Source: Reticulitermes speratus (Eukaryota; Arthropoda; Insecta; Blattodea; Rhinotermitidae). Taken from it: a stretch of DNA of 64,000 nt. The stretch lies in assembly GCA_021186555.1 (NCBI GenBank), contig JAJKFL010000237.1, positions 41,255,258 to 41,319,257 of the forward strand, read 5' to 3'. Of the stretch, positions 55,660 to 64,000 are shown one piece after another. Both the position numbers and the translations under genes were made by a program. A model generated the notes under the pieces. The model was not told the DNA's origin. It did no database searches and saw only the letters and a program-made list of their open reading frames with translations. How positions within the stretch are numbered: position 1 is the stretch's first letter; every line of letters starts with the position of its first letter.

Positions 55660-55877
55660 ACCTAACCGGTAAAGTTCCTAGCGGAGCCAATCAAATGGGT
55701 CGATACAGCCCGTTATTTGGGAGTAATCCTTGATTCACGGATGACCTGGTCGACTCGTATCGTCCAGATCAGGAAGAAAGCTGCCCAATGACTGGGTCTG
55801 CTTAGCTCTCTCCTAAACAGGAGAAGCGGTCTGTCCATCAGGAACAGAGTTCTGCTCTATGAGCAGCTCATACGGCC
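55660..55877 (+). pseudogene. jockey-like LINE, RT C-terminal region, part 1
   Basis: Translates as ARYLGVILDSRMTWSTRI, QIRKKAAQ, a stop, LGLLSSLLNRRSGLSIRNRV and LLYEQLIRP. It follows the C-terminal part of jockey-clade reverse transcriptases. A SINE interrupts it between LIRP and MMDY, and the frame continues at 56094. Confidence 0.75.
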
Positions 55878-56093
55878 GGCCGCACTATGGCCCTGGGGTC
55901 CACTCAGCCTCTAACAGAAATGAGTACCAGGAATATTTCCTGGGGGGAGGGGGGGGGTAAAGCCGGCCGGTGCGTAGGGCTGACAACCTTACCACCTTCA
56001 TGTGCCGATTGTCTGGAAATCTGGGAGCCTCAACCTCCTGGAACCCTAAGGGCCTGTCTAGGCCTGTAATGGGATTGCTTTACCTTTACGCCC
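55878..56093 (+). mobile_element. SINE A2 inserted in the jockey-like LINE
   Basis: GGCCCTGGGGTCCACTCAGC, GGGCTGACAACCTTACCACC, CTCCTGGAACCCTAAGGGCC and tail ATTGCTTTACCTTTACG. It shares the middle domain and the CTTTACCTTTA tail with SINE A but has a different 3' body. The tRNA head is missing or very short, and the target duplication is unclear (ATACG/TTACG). Confidence 0.75.
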
Positions 56094-56530
56094 CATGATG
56101 GACTATGTGTGCCCCATTTGGAGGTCCGCCTTCTGCAGCCACGTCAGAAAGCTGCAGGTTATTCAATCCAAGTGTCTTCGCATTGCTACCGGTGCACCTC
56201 GGTACATCAGTAACGTGCAAATTCACGAGGATTTGGGAGTTCCTTTCTTTGCCGAACACATCAGAGCCATAACCGAGAGTTACGTCTCAAAGTGTGGGGA
56301 ACCTCTTAGTTCAGCAACTCGGCAGATATTTACGCTGACCGAGTGCTGACCCACGTCGCCTAGCGCCAAGCTACGGGGACTGAGGTCAGCAGACATGTCG
56401 AGGTCGCCCGCAAAACGGTGGTCAAGACGACACTGAATCGTGCCCAGCACTGATTAGCTAGGCGCGTTTCGACTACCCTGACTGAGGTTTTTCCGTGATT
56501 TTCCCTCAGTTGTAAGTTAAATGCCAGGGT
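56094..56530 (+). pseudogene. jockey-like LINE, RT C-terminal region, part 2 and 3' UTR
   Basis: MMDYVCPIWRSAFCSHVRKL, QSKCLRIATGAPRYISNVQI, HEDLGVPFFAEHIRAITES, then a shifted frame and a 3' UTR with GATTTTCCCTCAGTTGTAAG. Catalytic motifs lie upstream in intact members and are absent, so the copy is dead. Confidence 0.8.
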
Positions 56531-56534
56531 ATAA

Positions 56535-56885
56535 TACAAAGTTGGGGCACGGCCCGCACTCCCCTCCCCCCGGTAACGGCGGGTTCACCCCTGTGCCAGC
56601 TTGTAGACGAGCGAATATAATAACGAAAACGCCACTCTGGGTTCAAACCCCAGACAGTCATCCAACCAAAGTGTACCCCCTTACTTAAGAAGACTGTACG
56701 CTCCTAGAGCTGTAGCCTTCAGCGTACAAAGTCACGGCCCTATAAAACGTTAGCATAAGCGCAATCCCCTGTTATGGTATAAGGTATTTGTTATTGAGCA
56801 CAGCGATGCGTTAAAACGCAGGAATGGCTAAACAGACCGAGGGACGTCGACTTGCGATCCGCCCTTAGTTAGCTCTTTGGTTGGT
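56535..56885. other. No recognisable feature
   Basis: GGGTTCAAACCCC at 56639 resembles a B box but has no A box nearby. Otherwise unassigned. Confidence 0.35.
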
Positions 56886-56889
56886 TGGT

Positions 56890-57127
56890 TGGTTTCATGA
56901 AGGCACAGAGGGGGAGTAGAGGTGTAGCTCCACGCAGTCTCAGCTCTCAACCTCGCAGCTAGATGGAGGTGAGTGGTCAAGAGCACGCTCCGGTCGCTGT
57001 ACCGCTGTGAGAGCACACCGGGACAGAGCAGGCCTGGACGTGTATGCAGATAAGAAAAATCTCCTTCGACCGGGATCCGAATACAGGTTCGTCCAACCCA
57101 TAGCCTAGCCGCTATACCGGGTACGCT
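56890..57127 (-). mobile_element. SINE A, near full length
   Basis: GAGTAGAGGTGTAGCTCCAC, CAGCTAGATGGAGGTGAGTG, GCACGCTCCGGTCGCTGTAC, with a reversed head that includes CCTAGCCGCTATACCGGGTA. It runs straight into the tetranucleotide array. Confidence 0.75.
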
Positions 57128-57591
57128 ATCTGTCTATCTACCTATCTATCTATCATCTATCTATCTTTCTATCTATTATTATCTTATTTCTATCTAACTT
57201 TAGTATCTATCTTCTATTATCATTATCTAATCTAATATCTATTTATCTATCTTTCTTCTATCTATCTTTCTATCCATCTTATATCTATCTTTTTTCTTCT
57301 TTTCTATCTATCTTATACTATCATCTTTCTATCTATCTATCTGTCTTTTCTTTCTGTTCTATCTATCTATCTATCTATCTTTCTATCTATCTATCTATCT
57401 TCTATCTATCTATCTTTCTGTTCTTCTTTCTATCTATCTATATCTATCTATCTTTCTATCTATCTATCTATCTTTCTTCTTCTTCTATCTATACTATCTA
57501 TCTATCTATTCTTTCTATCTATCTATCTATCTATCTATCTTTTCTATCTATCTATCTATCTTTTCTATCTATCTATTCTATCTATCTTCTA

Positions 57592-57660
<69 letters not shown>

Positions 57661-57681
57661 ATCTATCTATCTATCTATCTT

Positions 57682-57723
<42 letters not shown>

Positions 57724-57725
57724 AT

Positions 57726-57760
<35 letters not shown>

Positions 57761-57916
57761 ATCTATCTTTCTATCTATCTATCTTTCTGTCTATCTATCT
57801 ATCTTTCTATCTTCTATCTATCTATCTATCTATCTTTCTGTCTATCTATCTTTCTATCTATCTATCTATCTATCTTTCTATCTATCTATGTATCTATCTT
57901 TCTATCTATCTATCTT

Positions 57917-57947
<31 letters not shown>

Positions 57948-58040
57948 ATCTATCTATCTATCTTTCTGTCTATCTATCTATCTTTCTATCTATCTATCTA
58001 TCTATCTTTCTATCTATCTATCTTTCTGTCTATCTATCTT

Positions 58041-58103
<63 letters not shown>

Positions 58104-58320
58104 GTCTATCTATCTATCTTTCTATCTATCTATCTATCTATCTATCATTCTATCTATCTATCTATCTATCTTTCTATCTATCTATCTATCTATCTTTCTG
58201 TCTATCTATCTATCTTTCTATCTATCTATCTATCTATCTTTCTGTCTATCTATCTTTCTATCTATCTATCTATCTATCTTTCTATCTATCTATGTATCTA
58301 TCTTTCTATCTATCTATCTT

Positions 58321-58355
<35 letters not shown>

Positions 58356-58384
58356 ATCTATCTATCTTTCTGTCTATCTATCTT

Positions 58385-58447
<63 letters not shown>

Positions 58448-58488
58448 GTCTATCTATCTATCTTTCTATCTATCTATCTATCTATCAT

Positions 58489-58551
<63 letters not shown>

Positions 58552-58568
58552 GTCTATCTATCTATCTT

Positions 58569-58599
<31 letters not shown>

Positions 58600-58721
58600 G
58601 TCTATCTATCTTTCTATCTATCTATCTATCTATCTTTCTATCTATCTATGTATCTATCTTTCTATCTATCTATCTATCTTTCTATCTATCTATATATCTA
58701 TCTATCTATCTATCTATCTAC
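57127..58721 (+). repeat. (TCTA)n / GATA-type tetranucleotide array, 1.6 kb
   Basis: CTATCTATCTAT is interrupted by CTTTCTAT and CTGTCTAT units. The first 450 bp contain many missing bases; the rest is regular. A marked block with CTATGTATCT recurs near 57887, 58290 and 58647. The 316- and 200-codon frames (SIYLSIYL) are repeat frames, not genes. Confidence 0.97.
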
Positions 58722-58889
58722 AATGCATTTTCAGGTGGAATGAAGTTCCCACATTCAGAACAGTCACGCAACGTCGTGTGTCCACATCCAGAAAATATCA
58801 AAATCCCGCGAATATTCGTAACCTCGAATTCAACATAATTCTTTTTGACTTTCTTTATCCCGTCTTTCCTTCATACCTGCCTTCGTATA

Positions 58890-59175
58890 TGTGAGCCAGG
58901 ATAGCTCAGTCAGTATAGTGACTAGTCTGCGGGCCGGACATTCGAGGAATGGGAGTTCGATTCCCGGAAGGGGCGAGTTGTTTTTCTCTTCGTGAAACCG
59001 TCTAGACCAACCCTGAAGCTCACCCTTCTGCTTACCCAATGGGCACAGCGGTTCTTCCCTTCAGGTCAAGCGGCCGGAGTCGTGAAGCTGATCACTCACC
59101 CCCATCTAGTACCGAGGTTAACAATGAATGGAACTACAACTCCACTTCCGCATACACCTTTATGGTCTCAGTCTG
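58890..59175 (+). mobile_element. SINE A, full length
   Basis: GGATAGCTCAGTCAGTATAG (A box), GGGAGTTCGATTCCCGG (B box, well kept), CCGTCTAGACCAACCCTGAA, CATCTAGTACCGAGGTTAAC. The same head subtype as the 43490 copy. The preceding text (CTTTCCTTCATACCTGC) is also like the text before 43490 (CTTTCCTTCATACCTAC), so the shared region extends 5' of the head. Confidence 0.85.
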
Positions 59176-59179
59176 TTAT

Positions 59180-59945
59180 TTTGTGTATCGTAATAAAGGC
59201 TTTTGGCTGCCACAGCTTGAAACTGCTGCAAACGGTCTGTGCGAACTGTAACGATGCCCGTTCTGTAGAGGTTTCCGAAAGAAGTCCGATGGACCAACCC
59301 TCTCCATACTTCCCTCAAGCTATTACACTACCTCTCATTCTCTTACAGTCGTCTAGCCATTCTGTTGACACGAATATTTATAGTAATAACCACGTGATAA
59401 CATCCCATCGACAAGCGCTTTAGGCTGGTTGATACAAAACAGAAGGGAATTTGTCAGTAGACAGAGACGCAGTAGCCTCGAGCGTCGTCATCACCAGCAT
59501 CAATGGGACTTGTGCCACTGACCTCATTCAACTGTTTTCCTGGCATTAATTCTCGCGCCATAAGCTTCAACGCTGCAACCTGACAATACAGATGTGTATG
59601 AGAAGTTGCCGAGTTACAAGGCGCTGAGTTCAGACACGGCTATTGACTTCAGGGTCCAGTTAGTCTAACAGCTGTTCTGTACCAGCTGGAGATTCAACAA
59701 ATTTTATTCCTGATAAGTTCGGTTCAGATTGCTGGTTTAACCATGACGAATCATTTTTGTTTAATAATTCTCTCTCACATACGTAAGAACACAAAATCTA
59801 CAAACACGTGTCATTTTACTTGTCACACTGTCTTAACTGGGTCCTCGTAAATATTAAGGGAACTCCCAGTTTCCCGCTCACGGAACAGCATCTGCTGTTT
59901 CTTCAAAACCGATCATGTCTTCTCCTAACGACATCGTAAAATTCG
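59180..59945. other. No recognisable feature
   Basis: Unique-looking. The 143-codon frame that starts at 58992 is mostly SINE read in one frame. Confidence 0.4.
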
Positions 59946-59949
59946 TACT

Positions 59950-60225
59950 ACTAACTAACTAAACAACTAACTAACTAACTCACTCCATGAAGCAGATTCC
60001 TTCTTGAGAAGCTAACAAGTCCTCAGCTAGTCCTCCGCGTTTTGTGGAACCCGAAGGTTCATTACCACATTCACAACAGCCCGCAACCTGTCCCTATCCT
60101 GAGCCATATCAATCCAGTCCATGCCCCCATCCCACTTCTTTAAGATAAATTTTAATATTATCCTCCCATCTACGCCTGGGTCTTCCAATTGGTCTCCTTC
60201 CCTCAGAAAATTCGGACTACATGCA
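59950..60225 (-). mobile_element. LINE type 1, short 3' end
   Basis: (CTAA)n tail at 59950-59980, then reversed 3' UTR (TTCTTGAGAAGCTAACAAGT), then [12 protein letters not shown] on the minus strand. 5' edge near CCTTCCCTCAG. Confidence 0.8.
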
Positions 60226-60229
60226 CGGA

Positions 60230-60590
60230 AACTGAGCATTGTGGACTTACCTTCCGTTCACTCACATCCACATGATCTCTTTACAAGCGACTGAAATCAC
60301 CACAATCAGTCCGCTAATTTCCTCTTTGACACACGTCACGAAACCCGCAGCATTTCCCAAAATCTTGGTGTTCTGCTGCCTTTCCAACAACTAACCAAAC
60401 ACACGCAACTTGTGCAAGATAGAGCAATTCTGAATTGTTGTCATGACTCAGCATTTTCGGGCTGACGTCACAGAGACGCTAAATCTAGATAATTTACGTA
60501 AGGCCCGCCAAACGTTAACATGTTGCAGGTCTGTTGCCACCAGCATTGCGACTGGCTGCGGCCGTGTGCAGCAGACGTTGTCCACGATGG
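60230..60590. other. No recognisable feature
   Basis: Unassigned spacer. Confidence 0.4.
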
Positions 60591-60591
60591 C

Positions 60592-60785
60592 ACACAAGGG
60601 GAGCACAGGTATAGCTCCACTTGGCACTAGATGGAGGTGAGGGGTCAACTTCATGCCCCGGCCGCTTTAACCCCCCCCCCAAAGGAAGGAACACATGTAC
60701 CCATTGAATAGGAGACTGGGTGGGCCCCAGAGACGGTCTGGTCATTTTGGGTAAGAGAAAAAGTCTTGCCTCTGCGGCACTGTGT
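60592..60785 (-). mobile_element. SINE A, partial
   Basis: GCACAGGTATAGCTCCACTT, GGCACTAGATGGAGGTGAGG, TTCATGCCCCGGCCGCTTTA, GGAGACTGGGTGGGCCCCAG in order. Part of the head is missing. Confidence 0.75.
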
Positions 60786-60897
60786 CAAACAAGATTGTTG
60801 TTATGTTAATTCTGAGGCTATTAGTGATAATATTTTGTATGGGTGTGAAACTTGGTTTGTTGCGCTGAAGGAAGGACACAGGCTGAAGGTGAACGTG

Positions 60898-61310
60898 AGA
60901 AGGTCACTGAAGGAAGTAAGGGGACTTAGGACGGAGGAAGTAAGGGGACTTAGGACGGAGGAAGTAAGGTGACTTAGGACGGAGGAAGTAAAGGGACTTA
61001 GGACGGAGGAAGTAAGGGGACTTAGGACGGAGGAAGTAAGGGGACTTAGGACGGAGGAAGTAAGGGGACTTAGGACGGAGGAAGTAAGGGGACTTAGGAC
61101 GGAGGAAGTAAGGGGACTTAGGACGGAGGAAGTAAGGGGGCTTAGGACGGAGGAAGTAAGGGGACTTGGGACGGAGGAAGTAAGGGGACTTAGGACGGAG
61201 GAAGTAAGGGGACTTGGGACGGAGGAAGTAAGGGGACTTAGGACGGAGGAAGTAAGGGGACTTGGGACGGAGGAAGTAAGGGGACTTAGGACGGAGGAAG
61301 TAAGTAGGTT
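60898..61310 (+). repeat. 24-bp minisatellite derived from LINE coding sequence
   Basis: About 17 units of AAGTAAGGGGACTTAGGACG plus GAGG. LINE type 1 copies have CTAAGAGGGACGAGGTAACA plus GGGG at this point, which aligns with one unit. The flanks on both sides are LINE sequence in the correct order. Confidence 0.85.
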
Positions 61311-61378
61311 GGAAAAAACTATATTGTGAGCAGCTTCATGATTTTGACTCCACGCCAGATGCTATTGGGACAGTCAGG

Positions 61379-61655
61379 CAGTGCCGGCCTTAGCAAACGC
61401 GGGGCCCGGTTGCGTTTATTATGGCGGGCCCCTAAAAGCTATTGTACAGAGCAAAAAAAGGACTAACGTTTTGGTATACTAACGTAAGTTAGGATAAAAA
61501 ATTTAAATGGTCCATTTTTCATCATTTTTTATTTACCTTTAATCAAGCAGTCCAACATATTATTTATTTAATATCCTCCATGAGCGCGGGCCCTCCCCCC
61601 TAAGCGCGGGGCCCGACTGCGTCAAATCGGTCCAATTGGCCTAAGGTCGGCCCTG
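61379..61655. mobile_element. hAT-type MITE with exact 8-bp target duplication
   Basis: Left end CAGTGCCGGCCTTAGCAAAC; the right end, reversed, reads CAGGGCCGACCTTAGGCCAA. GCGGGGCCCG lies on both sides. Exact 8-bp direct repeats CAGTCAGG (61371-61378, 61656-61663). 277 bp, no coding capacity. Inserted into a LINE copy and therefore younger than it. Confidence 0.9.
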
Positions 61656-61980
61656 CAGTCAGGTCAAGGAGGATGAGATGGGCAGGTCCTGCGGCACGCG
61701 TGGGGAAGAAATTGCATACATGGTTTAGGTGGAGATACTGAATAGAAGAGGAACCCTGGAAGAGCCAGACGTACGTAGGAGGATAATATTAAAACAGATG
61801 TTAAAGAAATAGGTTGGGTCGGGGTGAACTGGGTTAATCTGGCTCAGGACAGAGAAGTGGCGGATTGTTGTGAACGCGGTAATGAAACTTCAAGGTCCAT
61901 AGAATAGGGGAATTTCTTGACTAGCAGAGGTACCAGTAAGTGCTCTATAAAGGATTCTGCTCCATGGAGTTAGTTGTTTA

Positions 61981-62502
61981 CAGTAATGGTTTCAACCTGG
62001 GGTACGCTTACCCCGCGGGGGTACGCGAAGACATGTTCAGGGGTACGTAAAATAAAAAAATAAATATATTATTTCATGATAAACACTGAATAATCAGGGC
62101 CAGATTTACGGTTAGCCACAAGAGACCTGGACGTAAGGACATGCGATTTGGGAGCGCCATTTCTCTCTCTCTCTCTCCTTTATGCTATTCTTATCTGGGC
62201 GGCTAGTTTCATTTTATTCCACACAGTGCATATAATTTTGCTTTGCTAAAATACATTTGTTCCTTTATTAATTTTTATACGATAGACAATAATATATTTG
62301 TTATTTAATAGCTTGACTCTCCTTTTTCTCATTTAAAACTTATTATTTAATACATTATTTTGGATGTAATTTATTTAGCTTATTTTAGATGTAGATTATA
62401 GACTGTGTATAACTTGAATTGTGCACCAACAGCTTTGGGGGTACAAAGTTGAAGAGAAATTATACGTGGGGGTACGTGAACAAAAAAGGTTGAATACCGC
62501 TG
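61981..62502. mobile_element. Probable hAT-type MITE
   Basis: CAGTAATGGTTTCAACCTGG and GGTACGCTTACCCC at the left; the right end, reversed, reads CAGCGGTATTCAACCTTTTT then TTCACGTACCCCC. No clear 8-bp duplication. Inside, CAGGGCCAGATTTACGGTTA (62098) looks like the end of another hAT element. Confidence 0.6.
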
Positions 62503-62699
62503 GTATACAGCAGTGGTTCTACTGCATATACAGTTACTATATATGCCTATTATACAGCGTCGGACCGAATGCGCAGCTGGGCACAAATTAGGAGTAGGTA
62601 CGGATTACGAAGGATCCTGTCCTGTCTGAAGAAGTTGAAACGGTGACATGCGCAACACAAAAAGCCTTTTCATGTAGGCTGATGACACTTTCACGGCTG

Positions 62700-62800
62700 T
62701 GACTACGAAGATTGCCGTCTTCTGGTTTGTTACGCCGTGTAGCCCGGCGGAAATTTACCGACGTTTCGGAGGAACGTGCTTTGAATATCTTTAGGGCAGG
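62700..62800 (+). repeat. PAL230 family fragment (one arm)
   Basis: GCCGTCTTCTGGTTTGTTAC, GCCGTGTAG, then AAATTTACCGACGTTTCGGA and GGAACGTGC match one arm of PAL230 copies 1 and 4. No second arm seen. Confidence 0.6.
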
Positions 62801-62894
62801 ACAATGCGCTTCTGCCACAGGTTTTGAGTCCCAATTTCCTGATCGCTTACCCACAAACCCTAACTGTTGTCTCTTTTCCCTGTAGACTGTATTG

Positions 62895-63490
62895 TGTGTG
62901 AAACTTGGTCTGTCACACTGAGGGAGGAACATAGGCTGAGGGTGTTCGAGAATAGGGTGCTGAGGGGGATATTTGGGTCTAAGAGGGACGTGGTAACGGG
63001 GGAGTGGAGAAGACTACATAACGAGGAACTTAATGATCTGTATTGATCTGAATAGGGTGCTGAGGGGGATATTTGGGTCTAAGTGGGACGAGGTAACAGG
63101 GGAATGGAGAAGAATACATAACGAGGAGCTTCATGCTGTGTGCTCCTTACCAAATATTATCCGGGTGATCAAATCAAGGAGATGGGCAGGGCATGTGGCA
63201 TGTGTGGATGAGAGGAGATGTGCATTCAGAGTTTTGGTGGGAAAGCCTAAGAGAAAGAGACCATTTTGGAGACATAGATATAGATGGGAGGATAATATTA
63301 AAATGAATCTTCAAGAAATAAGGTAAGGGCATTGACTGGATTGATCTGGCTCAGGATAGGGAGATGTGGCGGGCTCATGCGATCGCAGTAATGAACCTTC
63401 CTTCTCCATAAAATGCGGGGAATTTCTCAAATAGCTGTGGAACTATTAGCTTCTCAAAAAAAAAGACTGCTCCATTGAGTTAATTATGTT
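62895..63490 (+). mobile_element. LINE type 1 with an internal duplication
   Basis: CTTGGTCTGTCACACTGAGG leads into a segment starting GAATAGGGTGCTGAGGGGGA at about 62950 that is repeated at 63050 with differences. The copy then continues to [19 protein letters not shown], the [10 protein letters not shown] region and a 3' UTR. The two duplicated parts differ at several bases, so either the duplication is old or two copies recombined. Confidence 0.75.
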
Positions 63491-63499
63491 GTAGACTGT

Positions 63500-63610
63500 A
63501 TTTTATTCCCCACAAGCTTATTCTTATACCCTGAAGATGGGGATAGCAGATTACTCCGAAACGTCTGTAAATGTATGCCGTACTGCGTGACGTCATATCC
63601 CGTAAGACGG
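63500..63610 (+). repeat. Relic of hammerhead-like/PAL230 family
   Basis: CTGAAGATGGGGATAGCAGA, then ACTCCGAAACGTCTGTAAAT and GCCGTACTGCGTGACG follow the PAL230 arm order. One arm only. Confidence 0.5.
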
Positions 63611-63824
63611 TAATCGTCGTAGGCAAATATTTATTGGACCTAGATCGCGAATGTGAAGGGCGTCTTGTAGGCGCAGTTCCTTGTGTGAATGTTCGTAATC
63701 ACGGTGCCCTGACTTTAATACGCTCTTATCGCCTTGATATGTTGACTGTGCAGCAGAGATTGTTATGTTTACCCGGCAGAAGTTATGTGTAAAGCTAAAC
63801 ATTAAACTCTACATATAACCTCAC

Positions 63825-63921
63825 ATGAAAGCCCAGAGTGGCAGTAGAGGTGTAGCTGTCTACACTTTCTCTAACCTCGGAGCCAGATGGGGGTGGATGG
63901 TCAACGTCACGCCCTGACCAC
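63825..63921 (-). mobile_element. SINE A, 3' part, cut by SINE C
   Basis: CCCAGAGTGGCAGTAGAGGT, ACTTTCTCTAACCTCGGAGC, GATGGTCAACGTCACGCCCT; stops at a poly(T) that starts SINE C. Confidence 0.75.
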
Positions 63922-64000
63922 TTTTTTTTTTTTCCAATGACTCGACAGCCCCTTGGGGGCCTAGGCCTCCTCATTTTTCGAGGCTTCACGATCACACTCA
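63922..64000 (-). mobile_element. SINE C, continues past the window
   Basis: Poly(T), then CGACAGCCCCTTGGGGGCCT and TTTTTCGAGGCTTCACGATC: the reversed 3' end of SINE C. The head lies beyond the window. Confidence 0.8.

Larger units (their letters stand above)
60835..61980 (+). mobile_element. LINE type 1 broken by a tandem expansion and a hAT insertion
   Basis: It starts with TTGTATGGGTGTGAAACTTG (LYGCETW region). It is expanded at 60898-61310, continues GTGAGCAGCTTCATGATTTT, is split by a hAT element at 61379-61655, and resumes GGATGAGATGGGCAGGTCCT to the 3' UTR (GAATTTCTTGACTAGCAGAG). Strongly diverged from the 50554 copy. Confidence 0.75.

Noticed and set aside
57888-58838. A 316-codon SIYLSIYL frame.
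   Set aside because: Translation of a tetranucleotide repeat.

Overview
This window looks like insect intergenic DNA, with no host gene that I can support. Organism: AT-rich eukaryotic DNA full of tRNA-derived SINEs, short dead LINE 3' fragments, hAT, pogo and mariner-type MITEs, and long minisatellites. Several LINE and SINE peptides ([27 protein letters not shown]) resemble those I remember from cockroach, termite and other insect genome annotations, so Blattodea (for example Periplaneta) is my guess. That guess rests on memory, not on a search. Every long open frame is either a tandem repeat with no stop in that frame or a transposon fragment.

Layout. 0.1-3.7 kb: two inverted copies of an element with a 114-bp tandem core. 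4.1-6.0 kb: a SINE inside a SINE, then LINE 3' ends. 6.65-11.4 kb: 18-, 32- and 30-bp minisatellites. 12.1-14.4 kb: a LINE end, a MITE, a 55-bp array that starts inside that MITE, and a palindromic element holding a deleted mariner. 15.0-16.7 kb: third 114-bp element. 17.2-18.4 kb: a pogo-like MITE holding a palindrome and a 27-bp array. 18.8-23.6 kb: SINEs, LINE ends, fourth 114-bp element. 24.0-27.2 kb: a LINE whose last 39 bp are repeated about 66 times. 28.3-29.8 kb: fifth 114-bp element. 30.8-36.0 kb: 42-bp array. 36.6-39.9 kb: a SINE, sixth 114-bp element, 214-bp array. 40-44.9 kb: SINEs, LINE ends, a palindrome. 45.0-49.6 kb: 85-, 50- and 30-bp arrays. 50-55.5 kb: palindromes, nested MITEs, a hAT MITE. 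55.6-64 kb: jockey-like LINE, a 1.6-kb GATA-type array, SINEs, LINE ends and more hAT MITEs. By my addition, tandem arrays fill about 40-45 % of the window.

Most interesting points. (1) A family of palindromes of about 230 bp (four copies), plus longer relatives, is flanked by direct repeats of 13-14 bp and carries a motif that folds like a type I hammerhead ribozyme core. This looks like a small retroelement of unusual palindromic form. (2) Several minisatellites were visibly born inside transposable elements: from a LINE 3' end, from LINE coding sequence, from a MITE end plus its flank, inside a pogo MITE, and inside two sister elements that amplified different pieces of the same region. 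(3) Higher-order repeats in at least four arrays record segmental duplication. (4) Parts of the 42-bp array look damaged mainly by deletions, which points to poor consensus sequence there.

Names such as SINE A, LINE type 1, Sat114 and PAL230 are working labels of mine, not published names.
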